DNA of 64,000 nt from Gordionus sp. m RMFG-2023. Its lineage: Eukaryota; Nematomorpha; Gordioida; Chordodea; Parachordodidae. The notes beneath the pieces are model-generated. The model searched no databases. It was given only the letters and a program-made list of their open reading frames with translations, and was not told the origin of the DNA. A program made the translations under genes and the position numbers. This document shows, one piece after another, positions 48,101-59,500 of the stretch. The number at the start of each line of letters is the position of its first letter. Positions within the stretch are counted from its first letter, which is position 1. The stretch spans positions 37,806,508-37,870,507 of the forward strand of contig NC_088776.1 of assembly GCF_954871325.1 (NCBI RefSeq), read 5' to 3'.

Positions 48101-50458
48101 ATGCCGAAAACGCCGTCTTTTATGAAAATCACACCGGTGCGCCGTCGATTTTCACATTCGCGGGGTATGGCTGGTGCAAATATTTTTTTAAAATTATTTC
48201 CATATTTTTTACATCTTATTATAATAATTGGTCAGCATCACAGTTAAATTTTTTATGTCAATCAGGACTTTGATTTATCATGATTATTGACATAATTCTA
48301 GAATTCAATCAATCAAAAATCGAAAATTCCTAAGTTACCATAATTTTACGTATTTTTTAAAATGGAGGCCCAATGTTAGAAATGTATTTGATTAGGTGAA
48401 TATGAACACCACTTATGCTTGGGTCATGATTTACATAATCTGGTTACAACGTTATTAAATACCTTTTGTTAAAAATCTTATCAAAAGAAATATGATAAAT
48501 TATTGATGCTCTAAGATATAAAAATGCTGAGATTGCATTTGAGCACGGGGTAGATCAAAGAAAATGCCAAGTACAATAGATCTAACATCAGATATGCTAG
48601 ATATTCATTAGCGCAGAAATTATTTACTCAAACGATATTAGAAAAAACTTGCATTATGATTTCCTGTTTTTGATCTGCAAGTAATACATTTATTTTTATT
48701 TCAAAAATAATATAGGCGTGGCTTCTCTTCTAGCCCTAATCAAAAATTGAAAACTGTGTCAAAGAGCAAAATTACTCAGCGAGTTTAATTTATTATAAAA
48801 CATTTTAAACGTAAATAGTATGATGTTATTAAAATAGTAAATATAGTGATGAGAATCAAGGGGAAATATTAATATTTGATAAAATTACTAACACTCAACA
48901 ATAAGTACAATTTATGATTACACTTTAATTGATTAGAACAAAAATGTCATATTCTTTTTGGAGAACGCCATTCATAAGATATGGATGTTTCTAAATTTTT
49001 GGAGAGAAGAGAAGATCGAACTTCCTAATCTTTTCACGCTGGCTAATAAAAAAAAAACTCTTTGTGTCCCGGCAAATAGCACACTTAGTGAAAGAGTTTA
49101 CTCTAGTACTAGGTCGAAGTTAAATTTAAGGAGATTATCATTATGTCCGGAAAATTAAAAAAAAATGTTTATAGATGAAATTAAATTACAAAATCGATTT
49201 TGAATATATAATAAGTTTTCTCTTCGATAAATATCAAAAGATATGCTGAAATATTTGTAGTGTAGTTATTGTATATTTTAATTTAATTCTTAAAAAGGTT
49301 AATTAGCAATTAAAAAATATATGTTATTAAAAATTAATACTGTGCGCAAATTTATGCCGCCTATGTTGACGGTGGCTAAGAATCGGCGCGTCTCCGGCCG
49401 GCGATTAGATTTTTAAACTTGCGCCGGTCGCCGATGGTTTTGACGGCGCACAGGTCTATATAAATTTTGTTGAATTGAAATATTAACAAAATCTGTTAAC
49501 AATATTTTGAGAGTTCAACGTTAAGAATTATTCCTATGTTATTAACATTATAATCAGTAATCACCTGTTTTTAAATATATACACAAAATATAATTTGTTT
49601 GTCATTTAATTAGGACTAATCGACATATTCGCTTTTAATTGTTATGCTCACGATGGAATGGGAATGGGGTTGATACAACTTATTGATGAATATGGGTATT
49701 TATAACTTTATATTTAAGCAAGTTAAAAAAAAAACCAAAACATGGTTTTATTAACTAAAACATGGTTTTATTAACTAAAACATGGTTTTATTAACTAAAA
49801 CATGGTTTTATTAACTAAAACATGGTTTTATTAACTAAAACATGGTTTTATTAACTAAAACATGGTTTTATTAACTAAAACATGGTTTTATTAACTAAAA
49901 CATGGTTTTATTAACTAAAACATGGTTTTATTAACTAAAACATGGTTTTATTAACTAAAACATGGTTTTATTAACTAAAACATGGTTTTATTAACTAAAA
50001 CATGGTTTTATTAACTAAAACATGGTTTTATTAACTAAAACATGGTTTTATAACTAAAACATGGTTTTATTAACTAAAACATGGTTTTATTAACTAAAAC
50101 ATGGTTTTATTAACTAAAACATGGTTTTATTAACTAAAACATGGTTTTATAAACGAAAGCATGGTTTTATTTTTAAAAATTCTTTGAGCCATTGTTGATT
50201 TTCGTAGAATGCTCTGCTATTAACATTCTGAAATTTTTAAAAATCGTTAAAAATTCACATTTAAAAAAAATGCATAGAAATATATAAATTTAATTTCGCA
50301 GATGTCCATTGCACGGAAAATTGATAGGGCCTCAAGCTAAAACAGAATACGAGGATAAAATTATACTGTTCGCTCATTTTAAAGTTTTCAAATTTCCGGA
50401 TGTTCAAAATGTATTTTTTGAGTGCTCAATCAAATTTTGTCACCACAAATGTCCACCA
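45154..50458 (+). CDS. zona pellucida (ZP) domain protein, ZP-N and ZP-C exons
   Basis: Five exons join in phase: 45154-45344, 45421-45581, 46584-46741, 49614-49695 and 50302-50458. The first two form ZP-N (KVKCDFGLNLMKIQLTF, FNSPFYGVIYAKGFYKVKSC, PFNGCGMQT, then FKTSCVMG), giving its four conserved cysteines. The linker and ZP-C follow: LNLPPAWMKIVKGKDPFE, LGQIGTIVISATSLHG, FAFNCYAHDGMGMGLIQLID, EYGCPLHGKL, and AHFKVFKFPDVQNVFFEC with SIKFCHHKCPP. This matches arthropod ZP proteins (WMRIVRGKDPW, RNCVAHDGKRAPIQLVD, FQAFKFP). Such proteins polymerise at apical surfaces and organise cuticle or other apical matrix. The first exon is entered in phase 1 and has no start codon, so upstream exons exist. 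The last ends at CCA|GTAATA in phase 0; reading on gives a stop nine codons later without a membrane anchor, so more exons are expected. Confidence 0.92.
47049..47306 (+). CDS. unrecognised open frame inside a ZP-gene intron
   Basis: A plus-strand frame of 85 codons starting MHVPETLFFLSNNIQVLNS and containing YLGKASVLIRLGTNKLIVAQ and PSFYAGCVKRTLPPEK, followed by a donor-like TTTCAG|GTAAAT. It lies in the 2.9-kb intron after 46741. I do not recognise it and no splicing into the ZP frame fits. It could be a transposon scrap or chance. Confidence 0.2.
   Translation: MHVPETLFFLSNNIQVLNSCTRKKRGHWKQIFKPLFYLGKASVLIRLGTNKLIVAQPSFYAGCVKRTLPPEKTNWLKNFSGKLSY
48064..49458 (+). mobile_element. hAT remnant inside a ZP intron
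   Basis: A roughly 1.4-kb stretch with GC-rich inverted ends: left TAGATCTGTGTGCCGGCCGG, right (reverse complement) TAGACCTGTGCGCCGTCAAA. Plus-strand scraps of hAT transposase lie inside: EHHLCLGHDLHNLVT near 48420 (C-x-H region) and LPNLFTLANKKK, TLCVPANSTLSERVYSSTRS at 48958-49158 (dimerisation domain). No clean 8-bp duplication. It adds length to the intron between the third and fourth ZP exons. Confidence 0.75.
49737..50170. repeat. 20-bp minisatellite, about 22 near-identical copies
   Basis: The unit AAAACATGGTTTTATTAACT is repeated about 22 times, nearly without variation (one 1-bp deletion at about 50051 and changes in the last unit). It fills most of the 606-bp intron between the ZP exons 49614-49695 and 50302-50458. 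Confidence 0.97.
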
Positions 50459-50625
50459 GTAATAATTATCCTTAAAATTATTTATTGACAAGGGTTGGAA
50501 TTAGAAGGAACAGAATACCTTTAAATGGAGCCCTATATCGACCAAAATTTATTTTATTTATCTTCCTTATCCAGTCCATATCTACGTCCCCAATCATTTT
50601 CACAAATCTATCTCTCACGTCTGGC

Positions 50626-50995
50626 CTAATTTTTAGGCCCGGTCCGGCTCAAAATATTTTTAAAAAATTTGTCCTGCCTGGTCCGATCCAGAACAAATTT
50701 TTTTTATTTGTCCCGAAAAGCCCGACCCGTAATAAAAATAATAATTATTTGTCGGCCCGATCCGAATTAATTTAAATATAGAAAAATTTAATATTATTTG
50801 ATTGTAAAAATAATATTTGACAAATAAAAAAAAATTAGCGCCTTGTTTCTTGCAAGAATTTTAAAAAATATCAATTTTTTTGACAAAATGTAATAATATC
50901 ATATTTATAAATTTAAACCCGGCCAGAACGAACCGAAATTATTTAAAATAGACCCGGTCCAAGCCCACGGGCCATGATTTGCAGATCTCTAGCTT
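50626..50995. mobile_element. CGGGCC-rich MITE remnant
   Basis: The left part GGCCCGGTCCGGCTC (50635-50650) and right part AGACCCGGTCCAAGC with GGGCCATGATTTGCAGATCT are inverted counterparts, around an AT-rich centre. The end TAGAGATCTGCAAATC resembles the CAGAGACCTGCA ends at 34774 and in the hnRNP intron. No clear target duplication. Confidence 0.45.
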
Positions 50996-51222
50996 ACCTT
51001 AATGTATAGGAAAGTGGTAATATCTCAATATGGGATTTTACCAAGATAACATACTTTACCCGGTAATTGATAATATTCCATTTGGACGTTTAGTCCAGAG
51101 GCTTTAGAGCTTCTTCATTCCATTTGATAAATTTCTACGAGGATCTATTAGAACTTTATCATCTGAAGTAAAGAATGTCCCCAAAAAAAGTTTTATCTGC
51201 TATTCACACTTTCCTCCGTGAC

Positions 51223-53355
51223 CAGGGTTGCCAGGTCAAAATTTTCAAATTGTGGGAGAAATTAGGTATTTTGTGGGAGAAATATAAAAATTGTGGGAGA
51301 AATTGCTAAAAAAATTTTTTTTGCGGGCCTTCGGCCCGCAAAGGCCCGGCCGCAGGCCGGGATTTAGAATTGACTTAGTTATCCGCTTATTATTTTTTAT
51401 AAATATAAAATCTAATCTAAAATAAAATAGGTAATTATTTTTCAAAATAAAATAGCCAACTATTTAAAATAAAATAGCTAACTTTTTCCAAAATAAAATA
51501 GCCAACTATTTTTCAAAATAAAATAGCCAAATATTTTTCAAAATAAAATAGCCAACTATTTTTCAAAATAAAATTTCCAACTCTTTTTCAAAATAAAATA
51601 GGTAACTCTTTAAAATAAAATAGCCAACTATTTTTCAAAATAAAATAGCCAACTATTTTTCAAAATAAAATATCCAACTCTTTTTCAAAATAAAATAGGT
51701 AACTCTTTAAAATAAAATAGCCAACTTTTTCCAAAATAAAATACGCAACTATTTTTCAAAATAGGTAATTACTGTACGACACAAAATTTCTTAGAGTACT
51801 ATCTTTATTATTAAAATAACATATTGATTTATTATAATATATTAATTTTGTTTAAAAATAATAACCAACGATCTTTTTTAATTACAAAAGAATGTAAACA
51901 AGATAAAATTTTATAAAAAAATTGTAATTTTACAATGTAAAAAAATAAATGTATAAATAAGATTTTATAAAAAAACAAACAATTTTAAATTTACAATGTA
52001 AAAAATATTTATAATCAGTGCGGGGAAGTTGTTCTACAGTATTTAGTTAATACAATGGGGGAAGGGAATATGATATTTTGAGGTATCAAAAATCTTCAAA
52101 GCATAAATCAGTACAGGGCATTCTATCAACATCTATTGCAAAACAAAAATATTCTTCAAAAATTAGAATTAATATAGATGCAACTACAGTTGCGGAAATG
52201 GTAAATACCTATCATGCAGTACAACATTCAGAGAGTTACTCAACATCTCAATGTTGGTAGAATCTTTCCCCATAATATTTAACGACTAATATAAATAAAA
52301 AGTATACTTTGTAGAACACAAAATGAGCAAGGCTATCAACAATGTTTTAGGATATAAATCCAGAAGGTCAATTCTTGACGATTTGAAAGATGTGCAAACA
52401 TATGCAATTATAACAGATGCATCTAATAAGGAGATATCAAAACATTTCCCTTGATCCTCCCCTATTTCAACAAAATTAATGTCATTTCAATAAAACTATT
52501 AAAAAAATTTTCTCCAGATATGAAATATCCAAAGACATAGCTAACCATATATAATGGTAAATATGGCAGATTTGGCATTACCAATGAATTGCATGGCAGC
52601 TTTCTGATCTGATAATTCCTCAGTGAATTTGGCAAAAACCATAGTGTATTTACAGAATTGAGTCAGCATAATGTTGGTTGACAGGTTCCTCCTAATACGC
52701 GCCATCGTAGAATTTTAAAATTTTACAAACCTTTAAAAAATAAATAGATTATAAAAGCTGTCCTATTTGAAAAAAAATTTCAAAAATAAATGGCAGAAGT
52801 ATATTTAGGAATTTTACATATAGGAAATCTACTATATGCTGTTAATATGCAGTTGCAATCAGAAGAATATAATTTAATAAAGGCTCACTAAATTATGCTG
52901 CAGAAATACCAAAGTAATCCACTTCTAAAAGTTCTATTCTTCTATGAAAATGTTGAGTGGAGCACTGCAATTATAGAATCTAGAAATTTAAAATATATTT
53001 ATAATAATTATACATACTATTCTAACTTCAAATTTTGAAAATGTCGAATGGATTGGATTGGATGGAGAATTTAAAATTAGCGGAAAAATAAAATAAAAGA
53101 ACTAGACATATTTTTCGAATAAATATTTAAAATTTATTTTTAAAATATAAAAATAATCAAATACTGTTTCTCAAAATTATTATTTATATATTAAAAACAT
53201 TAAAATGCTAAAAAAAAATTTGTGGGAGAAATTAAAAAATTGTGGGAGATTGTGGGAGATTTCGAATTGTGGGAGTTTTGTGGGAGTGAGATGTATGTGG
53301 GTAAACTAAAAAATTGTGGGAGACTCCCACTGATGGGGGAGGCATGCCGTCTCTC
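51223..53355 (+). mobile_element. second copy of the ZBED/FAM200-type hAT, without the gypsy
   Basis: The left end CAGGGTTGCCAGGTC is followed by repeated TTGTGGGAGAAATT motifs, a GC hairpin (51323-51339) and a 25-bp minisatellite. Decayed transposase follows on the plus strand at 52078-52910: IRINIDATTVAEMVNTYHAV, MADLALPMNCMAAF, DNSSVNFGKNHS, AEVYLGILHIGNLLYAVNMQ. The right end at 53220-53350 again has GTGGGAGA repeats. It is about 2.1 kb and internally deleted. The region near 52520 corresponds to the site where the gypsy element sits in the copy at 4835. Confidence 0.85.
51415..51775. repeat. 25-bp minisatellite inside the hAT left arm
   Basis: About 13 to 14 units of CAAAATAAAATAGCCAACTA plus TTTTT, with variants lacking a few bases (for example GGTAACTCTTT). 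Moderately diverged. Confidence 0.9.
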
Positions 53356-53494
53356 TTTTTTAAAAATATTTATATATATTTTCTGATTTATTATATCCTT
53401 GTCATCGTATTCTTATTTTTTTTTATTCATTTGTGATTTAATAACTATATTTTTTTTTATATAAAACACATTATAATTATATAAATATAATAAA

Positions 53495-53570
53495 CAGAAC
53501 ACGATAAAAAAATAGAACACGATAAAAAAATAGAACACGATAAAAAAATAGAACACGATAAAAAATGAAT
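53495..53570. repeat. 18-bp tandem repeat, four copies
   Basis: The unit GAACACGATAAAAAAATA is repeated four times with almost no change, just outside the right end of the hAT element. Confidence 0.85.
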
Positions 53571-53694
53571 AAAAGTATTAGGAAAAAATATCAATTTAAA
53601 TATTTTTAGCCCCCTTGACTACAAAGAGATATTTGCATGAAGACAGGTCTGAGCAAGTCATCGAAGGGCTTTAACTCTATTCCTTCATTTTCCG

Positions 53695-54310
53695 CAGGGA
53701 TCCAAACCGTAACATTGGTTCGGTTCAGACAAATAACGTTTAGGTCAGATTCGGTTCGTGAAAATAACAATTTTGGATCAGTTAGAATCTTTGAAAACTA
53801 GTCAAACTCGTTCATATACATCCTTATTTAAATTATGTATAAAGAAGCACATCTTTTTAAAATTTATCAATAAACTAGCATTTATATTATTATTACAACC
53901 TAATGTATTTAATTCAAAATAACTAATAAGTATTGATTAACTATAATATATTCCTATAAAATACTATTGAGCCTTATACAATTAAAATATTTTCTAAAAT
54001 TCTCTTCGGCCAAATTATAGCCATATGGAGAAAAAATAAATCGAATAGTAGTATATAAAAATATCTAAAAGACTATATGCTTATCAATCAATGCTTATCT
54101 TATCAATCAAAATTGATTGTTAATAATTTTCAAAACAGTGTTTACATCTAAAGGCTGTATCAGGATTCACATACCTTTTTAGATGGTTGGTTCAGGTGAC
54201 TAAATGTTTAATGTTTCATGTTTGGTTTAAGTTGTGTAAATAATAATTCTGGTTTAACGGGTTGATTCAGGTTCTGTTTGAATTCATAAATTTTGGAACC
54301 AAGCCATTCT
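53695..54310. mobile_element. possible degraded CAGGGATCC hAT MITE
   Basis: The start CAGGGATCCAAACCGTAAC followed by TTGGTTCGGTTCAGA matches the style of the end at 63613. The right boundary, perhaps near TTTTGGAACCAAGCC at 54290, is unclear and no target duplication was found. Confidence 0.35.
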
Positions 54311-56041
54311 TAAATAAAATAAAATGATGAAACTGAAACATGAGCCTCAGCCTAAAAACAAATAGGAAATTTTTGAAATAATATTTTTTTAACAAAATTC
54401 TGTTATACTATGCTGGATTATATTAGACTTAACCAGCTATTTTCAGTAAACAATTATGTTACACATTTTTAATATTATAATTCTTAGCAGATTAAGTTCC
54501 TAACGATTAAAAACACTTATTTTAGTTTTAAGAAACACCCATTCATAATCGTTTTATGAATAATAACTTAAGACCTGAAGGAATCGGAATTAGAACACTA
54601 AAGATCCAACTTATAATAGGGTGAGAAGTACTAAAATTATGAATTATTAAGAACGAATGGGATTTAATCATTGAATAAATGAATATAGAATATGAATAAG
54701 AAATGATTTTTTGTAATTATTTTATCCAAAATAATAACTATTTAAAAAACAAAATAACTATAAGGTCAATTGTAACGGTTATAAAGCTAAGATCGCTAAC
54801 AAAAGCTATCGAAAGAAAAGGAGTATATCAAACATTTCCAGGTATTTTTAAAATGGCATTATCATCACCTGAATACAGGAATTGATTAATCACTATATCA
54901 AAAAAAAATTGAATTATCATAAATAAATATTGTATAACATCTAAGGCAGTATTAAATTAAAATACTTAAACATAATTTTATGAAATTTGTTTATATGTCA
55001 GAATTATAATATAATCTTTCCCTTTCTAATTATTAGTTTGAAACTTTAACATTAATAATCTAAAAATAGAAAAATATTGATATATTATAATAGTTATTTT
55101 ACTCCTGCAATTCGAATAGAAGAGTTGTAGAGAAGAGATGAGGCTAGAGAAACCATTTTTTTAAAAATCATCTATTACCTTTTTATATCTTGGGAAATAT
55201 TAAGAGATACCTACATACATATGCTAATAGTGGGCCCTACCACAATTTATAATATTTTTTCATTTTTTTTATTCATTTTTGTTAAGTTTTGATTTTGCTG
55301 AATAAGCTTCTACCGTAGGGTGGGGTGTCCTAAACCATTAAATTTTCTGCCTTATGATGAACAAAAATTTTATTTTTATGTCTTAAAAGATTGATATTTA
55401 TAGAATAAGTTTAAATTCATATAAAATACTTGTTTATTTAAATTTTTTATAATATCAATATAAATTTAAAATTATACTTTATAATGTTGCAATAATGGTT
55501 TAAAGTCCTGTTTTAACAAGCCGCACCAGCATTAACTATACTAATCATTATTAAAATAATACCTAGACACCACCATAAATGTTTGTAAAAGCTTCTTAAA
55601 TTAAGAGAAAAAAAACAACTTTACTATAAAAAATTATACAAAATCTATGTCAGGAAATAATTTAAATACCCTAGTGTCTTATTTAGAAATGGGATCAAAT
55701 AACACACCCCACAGCAGCTAGCTCCGGTTTCCTCTATTACTCATATTGGTACGTTACTTATTCGTACGAATAATATAACCATTATTCTTAAAGCGGTTGG
55801 AAAAGAAAAAAATTTTAAATATTTTCAAAAATGAAAAAATTGAATAACAAATTTAGAAAAAAAGATTTAGTAGATGTAAAAATTATGTTAGACAAAATGT
55901 TCGATAAGGAACATGTTGAATACTTTGGATAATACGAACGAATATTTAGGAATAATTTTAAATAAATGAAAAGGCAATTATTCGATAAATAATTTTTCTC
56001 ATTATTCCTATTCAATTCGAATTCAAAAATTGTGTTATTCG
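54311..56041. other. AT-rich region, no supported gene
   Basis: A short frame at 54770-54840 (LRSLTKAIERKGVYQTFPG, then a donor-like CCAG|GTATTT) could be an exon, but its phases fit neither the ZP exon before it nor the candidate exon after it. Otherwise nothing recognised. Confidence 0.3.
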
Positions 56042-56253
56042 CATTCGAATAGTGTTATCTAACGGCTCGAATTTTAAAAACGGCCAACCCAATGTTTTAG
56101 CCAAATAAATATTATGCCAGCTTAGAGATTTTGCTCAGAGATGGCAGTCTGGACATCTATTAACAAAATCTTGAGGCTTGCGTAATATTATTTTGGCTAA
56201 AATCTTAATATAAAGTTGGCGAAATTGAGCCATCTAACAATACTACATTCAAA
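56042..56253. mobile_element. hAT MITE, TAGTGTTG family, copy 2
   Basis: A 196-bp element at 56050-56245, with ends TAGTGTTATCTAACGGCTCG and (reverse complement) TAGTATTGTTAGATGGCTC. Flanks CATTCGAA and CATTCAAA match at 7 of 8. The interior shows the same palindromic plan as the copy at 23726. Confidence 0.85.
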
Positions 56254-56565
56254 TAATTGGTTATTCATATTTGAATAATTGAGTTATTCGCATTTGAATT
56301 CAAATTGAATAAAGAATAATTTATTTTAAGTATTATTGTATATATGAAATCTTTATATGGGGTTTGTTTCCACCCTTGGCCAGTGAAACTACTTTGGGGT
56401 TTCCACCCATCGGCCTGCGAAACTACTTTAATTTTGATTAGTCCGGCCTGTAAATTTTTTTGCTATCGAATTGGGCCGTGTAGATGTTGATTTCTAATAC
56501 TATACCATTAACCTTTTACAATCTTAGAAGTTATAGGATTAATTATATTTTATTATAAAAATTAG

Positions 56566-59500
56566 GGTTGAAATGGATGAAAAAGAATTAACGTTAAATG
56601 AGACCATACTCTTAGGATTACCGGAGAAAAATGTATCGACTTTCCATTTATTTCAATCAATATCCATAGCGATGCCTGAATATGAATATGCCAATATTAT
56701 GGACTCTAAAGGTATAAAATTTCAACTTAAGCCTGCGTATACTATTTACAAAGATGTTATTAGAATTGATTTTTTTTAAAAATAACGCACATTTAGAAAT
56801 AGGTCAGTATAGCGTAGCCAATGGCGCTCATAGAATTTTTAAGGAGGGTACATGTTTTTAAATAAGATATTCACAAAAGTTTACTTATTGCTGTAATAGG
56901 AGAGACCAGGACTTCGTCACAAGGGTCTCTTCAATTCAGAGTATTTTATTTTAAAACCAGTGTATGTAGAGTTACACTTAATTATGCAATAACATTTTAT
57001 TATATGCATTACTTTGGGGGAAAAATATTATATATTCCTCAGTTATTTAAAAAAAAATTAGGATAAAATTGTTTTTAAGGTCTCAATTAAAATATTTTTA
57101 CATCATTTCATGATATTAAGTGACATTAAAATATGCAGTTTAAAAACAATAAAATTGACATTATATAAAAGTTAAAACCCAGTAAAAATTTACTTTTACT
57201 AAAATCAATTTTGTAGAAAAGTATTAAATATTAAATATTTTTGTCAATGCATAATCTTAGCTAGGTTTATGATCTATCTCATGGTAGGCTATAAATTTAT
57301 TTACGACAATTTTTTTCGAAGCTATTGCGGTTTTGAAAAAAATAGCGCTGACGAATCCTGTTCACCCTTCATATAATTTATTGTTTAATTGGAAGCCTCA
57401 ACTTTTTTATTTTGCTGTAAAATAAACCAAATTTCTCTTTAAAATTCATTATTTGATATTCTTTTTGAATATAATTATTCACCATATTATCTGGATGAAG
57501 TTTAAATAACTGGAAAGATGTATCAATTTCATTACTAAAACGGAATTTAAGCGATGAAATTAAGTCATGATTTGCACTTTTTTTCTCAGGATGGAATATA
57601 TACCTATGGTGTAGATGTACCACTTCTTTCTTCGTTGTTTAGTGGCCCTTTTCCAGGTTTAACTGTATAGACCATTTTCCTTTTAATCGCCTTTCTCCAT
57701 CTTACGAAGTTCTGGACATAGCCCCTGGTCAAACCTAATTCATCTCATTATCTAGCACTATCATTAAGCACGTTTTTCGTCGCCTATGTCTTGTGTTCTC
57801 ACCACTTCCGACCAACGTTATCTATTCAATTAATCATCATTTGCCTTCAGTTCAACATGTCTATACCATTTCAATCTATTCTCAAGAAATCACCTATTGT
57901 ATCTATTCCAATCCTTTCTCTCACTTCCTAGCTTGTTTTTCTTTCTCCTATTTTTATCAATTAAAATTAAAGGCATCTCTCCAAATTTCTTCCAATCAGT
58001 TCTTATCTTTGCCACCCTTGTCAAGTCAACCCCTTCATCTACACTAAGAATATAGATTAGGTAACGGAGCTCACTTACTTTTACAGACTTATTCCGTTTT
58101 CAATATGAAAACCAGTCATATAGAAACAATCAATTTTCTTCCCTCACACACACTTTTTCCCTTTACACCGTCTATTGTGAACCGATTTACGACAGAAGGC
58201 ATAATTAATGGAGTTTCTACCAACACCTTTCCCACATATACCATATGGTCACATGCCTGCCTCCTCTATCTTTTTTAAACCTTCACCTCCAAACATCACT
58301 TTCATCTTTTCTATGTTCATTTTTAATCTCTTTTCTTTCATAACTCTTTTTATCCTTCAATTCTGTCACCAAGTTTGCATACAGTATTTCCCACTGTAGT
58401 CCTTTAGAAGTCCCTCTAGCCACTATATCCATTACTATATTAAAAAGTAATGGATTCAAGATGGGACCCTGATGTAGCTTTGCATTTACCTCGAAACTAT
58501 CACTATCTCCATCATTTGTTCGGCCACATTTCGTGCCTCGTCATACATCACTATCACTGCAGTTATTATCCATTCTTCGACGCCTGATTTCCTCAGGGCC
58601 CATTTTGTAACCATGCGGTACTCGGTCCTCCATATCTATGAATTTATAATAAAGCACTTTCCTCAGATCTATAAATAGTCTAGCTACACTACAGAGAGAA
58701 TTTGTTTAAATGACTAATCAGCAAATATACAAGCAAACAAAATGTAAAGTTGATCACCTTTAGTATCTTAAATATTTTCAAATAAAATAAGAATAGTTAT
58801 CTAATATATAAACAAGAAAAAATAAATTATATTTTAATATTGTAAATCAAAAACATTAGACAAATCTTTTAATTGGATCTGTTCAAATAAACTTTTTAAA
58901 TTTTGTTATGTTCCTTCAATGATCCAAAGTAATCATCTAAAAAAATATTTACATATTGAATGCTAATATAATCCGAGAGTCCTTTACTTGTATAAAAATG
59001 GCTATCTTAGAAAATATATAATAAAAGATAGAAAAACAATAAGGGTATCGCTAGATAATATTTCTTGGTTATTATAGTTTTATTTTAGTTTAAAAAATGT
59101 TTTTTTTATCAAAATATTGATTCGTTTTCTTTTTTTATGGATCTAAAATTGTAATAAGGTCTAACTGGATTAACCCTCGCTATATGTATAAAATAAAAAA
59201 AGAACAAGGCTGGGTTTTTGTATTTTTTATATAGCTTATTTAGACCCAATAAGCACAATTTTTTTTAAAATTATTGGTCTTACCAAATAATAATTGAGTG
59301 GGAGGGGTGATTGACTGCTTTATTAAATAAATTTGAGAGAGGTTTAATTTACGATGTAATAATAACATAATGCAGTTATATTAATGATAACGCGGGTATA
59401 TACACAACTTTAAAGATAAAATTCTATCATTTTGTACACGGTTAAGATATAATTAATTTGCTCACAAAATTAAAACAGAGCAATCTATTTATTGATACTT

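Noticed and set aside
49737-50170. Regular short repeats resembling a CRISPR array
   Set aside because: Units are contiguous 20-mers with no spacers, in an intron of an animal gene; it is a minisatellite.
51223-53355. Exact 8-bp target duplication for the 51-kb hAT copy
   Set aside because: The right terminal bases (GGCATGCCGTC) have diverged and no 8-mer matching TCCGTGAC was found there.
54703-54885. Extra ZP-gene exon with a furin-like basic stretch (AIERKG)
   Set aside because: Intron phases fit neither the exon ending at 50458 nor that starting at 56566, and the motif is weak.
57793-58399. Plus-strand Ser/Phe/Pro-rich frames
   Set aside because: They are antisense to the LINE reverse transcriptase.
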